The notes under the pieces are model-generated. The model was not told where the DNA came from. It saw nothing but the letters and a program-made list of their open reading frames with translations, and did no database searches. The position numbers and the translations under genes are program-made. 64,000 bases of DNA from Streptomyces flaveolus (GTDB lineage Bacteria; Actinomycetota; Actinomycetes; Streptomycetales; Streptomycetaceae), in NCBI RefSeq assembly GCF_000716535.1, contig NZ_JNWV01000004.1, positions 124,001 through 188,000 of the forward strand. The letters run 5' to 3'. Positions within the stretch are counted from its first letter, which is position 1; each line of letters opens with the position of its first letter. Positions 59,156 to 64,000 of this stretch are shown here, piece by piece.

Positions 59156-60469
59156 GTGCTCACCGCGTTCGCCCGGGCGTTCAGGACGCCCGACCTGCGC
59201 AAGAAGCTGCTCTTCACGCTGGGCATCATCGTGGTCTACCGGGTCGGTACCCACATCCCGATCCCCGGCGTGAACTACAAGGCAGTCCAGACCTGTGTGA
59301 ACGAGGCCCAGGGCAACCAGGGCCTGTTCGGCCTCGTGAACATGTTCAGTGGCGGTGCGCTACTGCAGATCACGGTCTTCGCGCTCGGCATCATGCCGTA
59401 CATCACGGCCAGCATCATCCTTCAGCTGCTGACCGTGGTCATCCCGCGCCTGGAGGCCCTGAAGAAGGAGGGCCAGGCCGGCACGGCGAAGATCACGCAG
59501 TACACCCGCTACCTCACCGTGGCGCTCGCCATCCTCCAGGGCACCGGCCTGGTCGCCACCGCCCGCAGCGGCGCGCTCTTCAGCGGCTGCTCGGTCGCCA
59601 CGAGCATCGTCCCGGACCAGGCGATCTTCACCACGATCACCATGGTCATCTGCATGACCGCGGGTACGGCCGTCGTGATGTGGCTCGGCGAGCTGGTCAC
59701 CGACCGCGGCATCGGCAACGGCATGTCGATCCTGATGTTCATCTCGATCGCCGCGACCTTCCCGTCCGCGCTGTGGGCCATCAAGAAGCAGGGCACCCTG
59801 GCCGGCGGCTGGATCGAGTTCGCCACCGTCATCGCGGTGGGCCTGGTCATGGTCGGGCTCGTCGTCTTCGTCGAGCAGGCTCAGCGCCGCATCCCGGTGC
59901 AGTACGCGAAGCGCATGATCGGACGCCGTTCCTACGGCGGCACGTCCACCTACATCCCGCTCAAGGTGAACCAGGCGGGTGTGATTCCCGTCATCTTCGC
60001 CTCCTCGCTGCTCTACATCCCGGCGCTGGTGGCGCAGTTCGCGGGGGGCAAGTCGGGCTGGAAGACCTGGATCGAGCAGAACCTCACCAAGGGCGACCAC
60101 CCGATTTACATCACTACGTACTTCTTGCTCATCGTTTTCTTCGCGTTCTTCTATGTGGCGATCTCCTTCAACCCCGAGGAAGTAGCCGACAACATGAAGA
60201 AGTATGGTGGCTTCATCCCGGGCATCCGGGCTGGCCGACCGACCGCTGAGTACCTGAGCTACGTGCTCAACCGGATCACCTGGCCGGGTTCGCTGTATCT
60301 GGGTCTGATCGCTCTCGTACCGACACTGGCGTTGGTGGGCTTCGGAGCAAGCCAGAACTTCCCCTTCGGCGGGACCAGCATCCTGATCATCGTGGGTGTC
60401 GGTCTCGAGACGGTGAAGCAGATCGAGAGCCAGCTCCAGCAGCGCAATTACGAAGGGTTCCTCCGCTGA
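59156..60469 (+). CDS. secY: Preprotein translocase subunit SecY
   Basis: A 437-residue ten-helix channel protein. [20 protein letters not shown] begins helix 1; the plug follows with [20 protein letters not shown]; helix 5 region [20 protein letters not shown] and the cytoplasmic loop [19 protein letters not shown] bind SecA and ribosomes. GTG at 59156 is preceded by GGAGG. Its stop overlaps the adk ATG (TGATG). Confidence 0.97.
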   Translation: MLTAFARAFRTPDLRKKLLFTLGIIVVYRVGTHIPIPGVNYKAVQTCVNEAQGNQGLFGLVNMFSGGALLQITVFALGIMPYITASIILQLLTVVIPRLEALKKEGQAGTAKITQYTRYLTVALAILQGTGLVATARSGALFSGCSVATSIVPDQAIFTTITMVICMTAGTAVVMWLGELVTDRGIGNGMSILMFISIAATFPSALWAIKKQGTLAGGWIEFATVIAVGLVMVGLVVFVEQAQRRIPVQYAKRMIGRRSYGGTSTYIPLKVNQAGVIPVIFASSLLYIPALVAQFAGGKSGWKTWIEQNLTKGDHPIYITTYFLLIVFFAFFYVAISFNPEEVADNMKKYGGFIPGIRAGRPTAEYLSYVLNRITWPGSLYLGLIALVPTLALVGFGASQNFPFGGTSILIIVGVGLETVKQIESQLQQRNYEGFLR

Positions 60470-61131
60470 TGCGTATCGTCCTCGTCGGGCCGCCGGGTGC
60501 CGGTAAGGGAACGCAGGCCGTCCGGCTCGCTGAGACGCTGGCCGTCCCGCACATCTCCACGGGCGACCTGTTCCGGGCCAACATCAGTCGGCAGACGGAG
60601 CTGGGCAAGCTCGCGAAGTCCTACATGGACGCCGGCAACCTCGTTCCCGACGAGGTGACGATCGCGATGGCCAAGGACCGCATGGAGCAGCCGGACGCGG
60701 AGAACGGCTTCCTGCTGGACGGCTTCCCGCGGAACGTCTCGCAGGCGGAGGCGCTGGACGAGCTGCTGCAGACCGAGGGCATCACGCTGGACGCCGTCCT
60801 GGACCTGGAGGTCCCCGAGGACGAGGTCGTCAAGCGCATCGCGGGCCGGCGCATCTGCCGGAACGACTCCTCCCACGTCTTCCACGTGACCTACAGCCCA
60901 CCGAAGCAGGAGGGCGTCTGCGACGTCTGCGGCGGCGAGCTGTACCAGCGCGACGACGACTCCGAGGAGACCGTCCGCAAGCGGCTGGAGGTCTACCACA
61001 CGCAGACCGAGCCGATCATCGACTACTACAAGGCGCAGGGCCTGGTCGTGACGATCTCCTCCCTGGGCCCGGTCGACGAGATCACGCGGCGGGCGCTGGA
61101 GGCCCTCAAGCGCGAGAAGGCCGACAAGTAG
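60469..61131 (+). CDS. adk: Adenylate kinase
   Basis: A 220-residue long-form adenylate kinase (ATP + AMP = 2 ADP). P-loop [14 protein letters not shown] site [33 protein letters not shown]. The lid has a metal-type site with three cysteines and an Asp (ICRND, then [11 protein letters not shown]), the Asp in place of the second Cys. Coupled to secY by a one-base overlap; followed by map. Confidence 0.96.
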   Translation: MRIVLVGPPGAGKGTQAVRLAETLAVPHISTGDLFRANISRQTELGKLAKSYMDAGNLVPDEVTIAMAKDRMEQPDAENGFLLDGFPRNVSQAEALDELLQTEGITLDAVLDLEVPEDEVVKRIAGRRICRNDSSHVFHVTYSPPKQEGVCDVCGGELYQRDDDSEETVRKRLEVYHTQTEPIIDYYKAQGLVVTISSLGPVDEITRRALEALKREKADK

Positions 61132-61233
61132 CTCCCGGCCCTTCCGGCCGCGGTGCCCTGCCCGGGGCGCCGCGGCCGTACTGTTGTACAGGTATCCCCA
61201 GTCGATGTGAGTGACGGAGAGCGCAGGCCCCTC

Positions 61234-62070
61234 ATGGTGCAGATCAAGACCCCCGAGCAGATCGCGAAGATGCGGGCGGCGGGCCTGGTCGTAGCCGCCA
61301 TCCACGCGGCCACGCGCGAGGCCGCGGTGCCGGGCGCCAGCACCAGGGACCTGGACGAGGTCGCCCGCAAGGTCCTCGCCGAGCACGGCGCCAAGTCGAA
61401 CTTCCTCGGCTACGGCGGCTTCCCCGCGACCATCTGCACCTCGGTGAACGACGTGGTCGTCCACGGCATCCCCTCCGACGACGTCGTCCTCAAGGACGGC
61501 GACATCATCTCCATCGACTGCGGCGCGATCGTCGACGGCTGGCACGGCGACGCGGCCTACACCGCGTTCGTGGGCTCCGGTCACGCCCCGGAGCTGATCG
61601 AGCTGTCCCGGGTGACGGAAGAGTCGATGTGGGCCGGTATCGCGGCCATGAAGCAGGGCAACCGCCTGGTCGACATCTCCCGGGCGATCGAGACGTACAT
61701 CCGCCGCCAGCCCAAGCCGGGCGGCGGCCGGTACGGGATCATCGAGGACTACGGCGGCCACGGCATCGGCACCGAGATGCACATGGACCCGCACCTGCTG
61801 AACTACGTCGACCGCCGGCGCGGCAAGGGCCCCAAGCTGGTCCCGGGCTTCTGCCTCGCGATCGAGCCGATGGTGTCGCTGGGCACCCCGCGCACCGAGG
61901 TCCTGTCGGACGACTGGACGGTGATCACCACCGACGGCACCTGGTCCTCCCACTGGGAGCACTCCGTCGCCCTCACCGACCAGGGCCCCCTGGTCCTGAC
62001 GGCCCCCGACGGCGGCAGGGCGAAGCTCGCCGAGTACGGCGTCACGGCTGCTCCCGACCCGCTCGCATAG
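61234..62070 (+). CDS. map: Methionine aminopeptidase, type I
   Basis: A 278-residue MetAP that removes the initiator Met from nascent proteins. Metal ligands are visible: IDCGAIVDGWHGDAAYT (two Asp), YGGHGIGTEMH (His), AIEPMVSLG (Glu), and WEHSVALTD (Glu); TSVNDVVVHGIPSDD holds the substrate His. ATG at 61234 with GGAGA upstream; the longer frame from 61153 adds an unconserved stretch. Streptomycetes usually have more than one map gene; this is the spc-linked copy. Confidence 0.95.
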   Translation: MVQIKTPEQIAKMRAAGLVVAAIHAATREAAVPGASTRDLDEVARKVLAEHGAKSNFLGYGGFPATICTSVNDVVVHGIPSDDVVLKDGDIISIDCGAIVDGWHGDAAYTAFVGSGHAPELIELSRVTEESMWAGIAAMKQGNRLVDISRAIETYIRRQPKPGGGRYGIIEDYGGHGIGTEMHMDPHLLNYVDRRRGKGPKLVPGFCLAIEPMVSLGTPRTEVLSDDWTVITTDGTWSSHWEHSVALTDQGPLVLTAPDGGRAKLAEYGVTAAPDPLA

Positions 62071-62232
62071 GGATCACCCGCATGGGGCAGACTTCCTCGA
62101 TTCGCCTTTCCGGGTGCGCCGACGTAGACTGACTCGTCGGCTCTCGTGCACCCGCATGTCCGCATGCTCCCGCCAGGGGATCCCAGGGATCGCCTGAGAG
62201 TCGATCAAGGTAGTCGATTCGAAGGGCGAAGC

Positions 62233-62454
62233 GTGGCCAAGAAGCAAGGTGCCATCGAGATCGAGGGCACTGTCGTCGAGTCTCTGCCGAACGCCATGTT
62301 CAAGGTCGAGCTCCAGAACGGCCACCAGGTCCTGGCACACATCAGCGGCAAGATGCGTATGCACTACATCCGCATCCTCCCTGACGACCGGGTCGTGGTG
62401 GAGCTGTCTCCGTACGACCTGACGCGTGGCCGGATCGTCTACCGGTACAAGTAG
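62233..62454 (+). CDS. infA: Translation initiation factor IF-1
   Basis: A 73-residue OB-fold protein that blocks the A site during initiation. [40 protein letters not shown] and [16 protein letters not shown] are near-universal. GTG at 62233. A TAGACT at 62125-62130 about 100 bases upstream is a plausible -10, so infA-rpmJ-rpsM may have their own promoter. Confidence 0.97.
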   Translation: MAKKQGAIEIEGTVVESLPNAMFKVELQNGHQVLAHISGKMRMHYIRILPDDRVVVELSPYDLTRGRIVYRYK

Positions 62455-62514
62455 ATCTTGCCCGCGCCCCGGGCCCGCCCGGTGCGATGGCACTGACCCG
62501 GAGAACCTCACCCC

Positions 62515-62628
62515 ATGAAGGTCAAGCCGAGCGTCAAGAAGATCTGCGACAAGTGCAGGGTGATCCGCCGTCACGGCCGGGTCATGGTCATCTGCGAGAA
62601 CCCGCGCCACAAGCAGCGCCAGGGCTGA
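62515..62628 (+). CDS. rpmJ: 50S ribosomal protein L36
   Basis: A 37-residue zinc-type L36: [20 protein letters not shown], then [17 protein letters not shown]. The CxxC, Cys and His ligands (C+ form) are all present. It begins at ATG 62515, 60 bases after infA. The smallest ribosomal protein in the window. Confidence 0.96.
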   Translation: MKVKPSVKKICDKCRVIRRHGRVMVICENPRHKQRQG

Positions 62629-62821
62629 CGCACGACCATCACCCTCTGCACCTCTATCGCAGAGTTTTCGCGCGACGCGAGCTGAATATGTTCATACGCA
62701 GAGCCCGAGCCAACCAGCTCGACACCCCCGGTTCGGAGGCCGGGGACCCGGTTCGTACCTAGTACGGCGGCCGGGAGCCGGTTCTGTGGAAGACCTCCGA
62801 AGATTCACCAGGAGCCATTGA

Positions 62822-63202
62822 ATGGCACGCGTTTCCGGTGTCGACATCCCGCGCGACAAGCGCGTGGAGATCGCCCTCACCTACGTGTTCGGCATCGGCC
62901 GGACCCTCTCGAAGGAGACGCTGGCTGCGACCGGCGTCGACCCGAACACCCGCGTTCGTGACCTGACCGAAGAGCAGCTGGTCGCGATCCGCGAGTACGT
63001 CGACAACAACATCAAGACCGAGGGTGACCTCCGTCGCGAGATCCAGGCCGACATCCGCCGCAAGGTCGAGATCGGCACTTACCAGGGTCTCCGTCACCGT
63101 CGCGGTCTGCCCGTCCGCGGTCAGCGCACCAGCACCAACGCCCGCACCCGCAAGGGCCCGCGTCGCGCCATCGCCGGCAAGAAGAAGCCGGGCAAGAAGT
63201 AG
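62822..63202 (+). CDS. rpsM: 30S ribosomal protein S13
   Basis: A 126-residue S13, which contacts the P-site tRNA and bridges to the 50[41 protein letters not shown] and the basic tail [20 protein letters not shown] are conserved. It follows a 193-base gap after rpmJ that may carry a promoter I could not define; rpsK follows after 66 bases. Confidence 0.97.
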   Translation: MARVSGVDIPRDKRVEIALTYVFGIGRTLSKETLAATGVDPNTRVRDLTEEQLVAIREYVDNNIKTEGDLRREIQADIRRKVEIGTYQGLRHRRGLPVRGQRTSTNARTRKGPRRAIAGKKKPGKK

Positions 63203-63268
63203 TCCGCAGCGGACACCTGTCCACGGTCTTCGCTGTAGGACCGACCACCTCCCTCTAGGAGTTTGTAG

Positions 63269-63673
63269 ATGCCCCCCAAGGGACGTCAGGGCGCTGCCAA
63301 GAAGGTGCGCCGCAAGGAAAAGAAGAACGTCGCTCACGGCCACGCGCACATCAAGAGCACGTTCAACAACACGATCGTCTCGATCACGGACCCGTCCGGC
63401 AACGTGATCTCCTGGGCCTCCGCCGGCCACGTCGGCTTCAAGGGCTCCCGGAAGTCCACGCCGTTCGCCGCGCAGATGGCCGCCGAGTCGGCCGCCCGCC
63501 GCGCCCAGGAGCACGGCATGCGCAAGGTCGACGTGTTCGTCAAGGGCCCGGGTTCCGGTCGTGAGACCGCGATCCGCTCCCTGCAGGCCACGGGCCTCGA
63601 GGTCGGCTCCATCCAGGACGTCACCCCGACCCCGCACAACGGCTGCCGCCCGCCGAAGCGTCGTCGCGTCTGA
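63269..63673 (+). CDS. rpsK: 30S ribosomal protein S11
   Basis: A 134-residue S11, on the 30S platform near the E site. [40 protein letters not shown] and [18 protein letters not shown] are nearly invariant. ATG at 63269 with CTAGGAG upstream. rpsD, often next in other bacteria, is absent here; rpoA follows directly, as in other streptomycetes. Confidence 0.97.
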   Translation: MPPKGRQGAAKKVRRKEKKNVAHGHAHIKSTFNNTIVSITDPSGNVISWASAGHVGFKGSRKSTPFAAQMAAESAARRAQEHGMRKVDVFVKGPGSGRETAIRSLQATGLEVGSIQDVTPTPHNGCRPPKRRRV

Positions 63674-63695
63674 CGCTTCGCAGGTCGCTGGTCGC

Positions 63696-63729
63696 GGGCG
63701 GTACGGCTCTTTCGGGTCGTGCCGCCCGT
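63696..63729 (+). other. Hairpin between rpsK and rpoA
   Basis: GGGCGGTACG pairs with CGTGCCGCCC (one G:U) around a roughly 14-base loop. No T-run follows; a possible partial terminator or processing site before rpoA. Confidence 0.5.
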
Positions 63730-63817
63730 ACCCTTGCAGTACCCGCGCTTTTCTCGGGCGCGGTTTCCGTCGGACGTCAAATAGCGGGCGTCCACGAAAG
63801 AAGGATCTGATCCACAC

Positions 63818-64000
63818 ATGCTGATCGCTCAGCGTCCCTCGTTGACCGAAGAGGTCGTCGACGAGTTCCGCTCCCGGTTCGTGATCGAGCCGCTGGAGCC
63901 GGGCTTCGGCTACACCCTCGGCAACTCCCTCCGCCGTACCCTCCTCTCCTCGATCCCCGGTGCCGCTGTCACCAGCATCCGGATCGACGGCGTGCTGCAC
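63818..64000 (+). CDS. rpoA: RNA polymerase alpha subunit, N-terminal part
   Basis: The first 61 codons are inside the window: [20 protein letters not shown], then [20 protein letters not shown] and [20 protein letters not shown], the universal start of the alpha dimerisation domain. ATG at 63818 with GAAGGA 11 bases upstream. The remainder, including the C-terminal DNA-binding domain, lies beyond the window, where rplQ would be expected next. Confidence 0.96.
   Translation, partial: MLIAQRPSLTEEVVDEFRSRFVIEPLEPGFGYTLGNSLRRTLLSSIPGAAVTSIRIDGVLH

Overview
The window is a stretch of Streptomyces chromosome. G+C is very high nearly throughout, GTG and TTG starts are common, and the order tRNA-Tyr integration site, rpmG, two MaoC genes, murB, tRNA-Trp, secE-nusG, rplKA, rplJL, rpoBC, rpsLG-fusA-tuf, S10/spc/alpha operons matches what I recall of S. 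coelicolor from about SCO4631 to SCO4729. No search was run, so the species is not assigned. Left end (1 to about 9,089): the right part of an actinomycete integrative and conjugative element (AICE). It ends at 9,038-9,089 in the 3' half of a tRNA-Tyr gene, the kind of attachment site used by SLP1 in S. coelicolor. Integrase, excisionase and replication genes must lie left of base 1. Visible are a translationally coupled transfer operon on the minus strand (DUF6284-like, Pycsar-effector-like membrane protein, SpdB-like protein, start of an RRQRL-motif protein), a divergent GntR/HutC regulator with a downstream gamma-glutamylcyclotransferase-like gene, and a cargo of three likely defence nucleases: a ScoMcrA-headed HNH enzyme, an OLD-family ATPase/TOPRIM nuclease of clearly lower G+C, and an SRA(YDG)-HNH enzyme. 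Middle (9,200-23,500): small Streptomyces-specific genes (DUF6233), two NAD(P)-binding SDR-type genes, an amidohydrolase homologue lacking expected active-site residues, tRNA-Thr and tRNA-Met, rpmG, two MaoC-type dehydratases, a TetR/DHA2-exporter pair with two matching operators, murB, a second TetR/SDR pair, a frameshifted gene, adenosine deaminase, aspartate aminotransferase and tRNA-Trp. Right (23,575-64,000): protein export, transcription and translation genes: secE-nusG, rplK-rplA, a lipoprotein, rplJ-rplL with an L10 leader, rpoB-rpoC, rpsL-rpsG-fusA-tuf, a short variable interval (secreted protein, GH115 glucuronidase, Uma2 protein, HTH/zinc-ribbon protein, gene relics), then the S10, spc and alpha clusters to the first 61 codons of rpoA. 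Two regulatory observations stand out. A 25-nt hairpin motif with one mismatch lies 50-64 nt before both rpsL and rpsJ, the first genes of two separate ribosomal operons. A different, roughly 30-nt motif lies at nearly the same distance before both rpoB and rpsH. These are candidate shared leader elements linking transcription and ribosomal-protein operons. No CRISPR array, insertion sequence or rRNA gene was seen.
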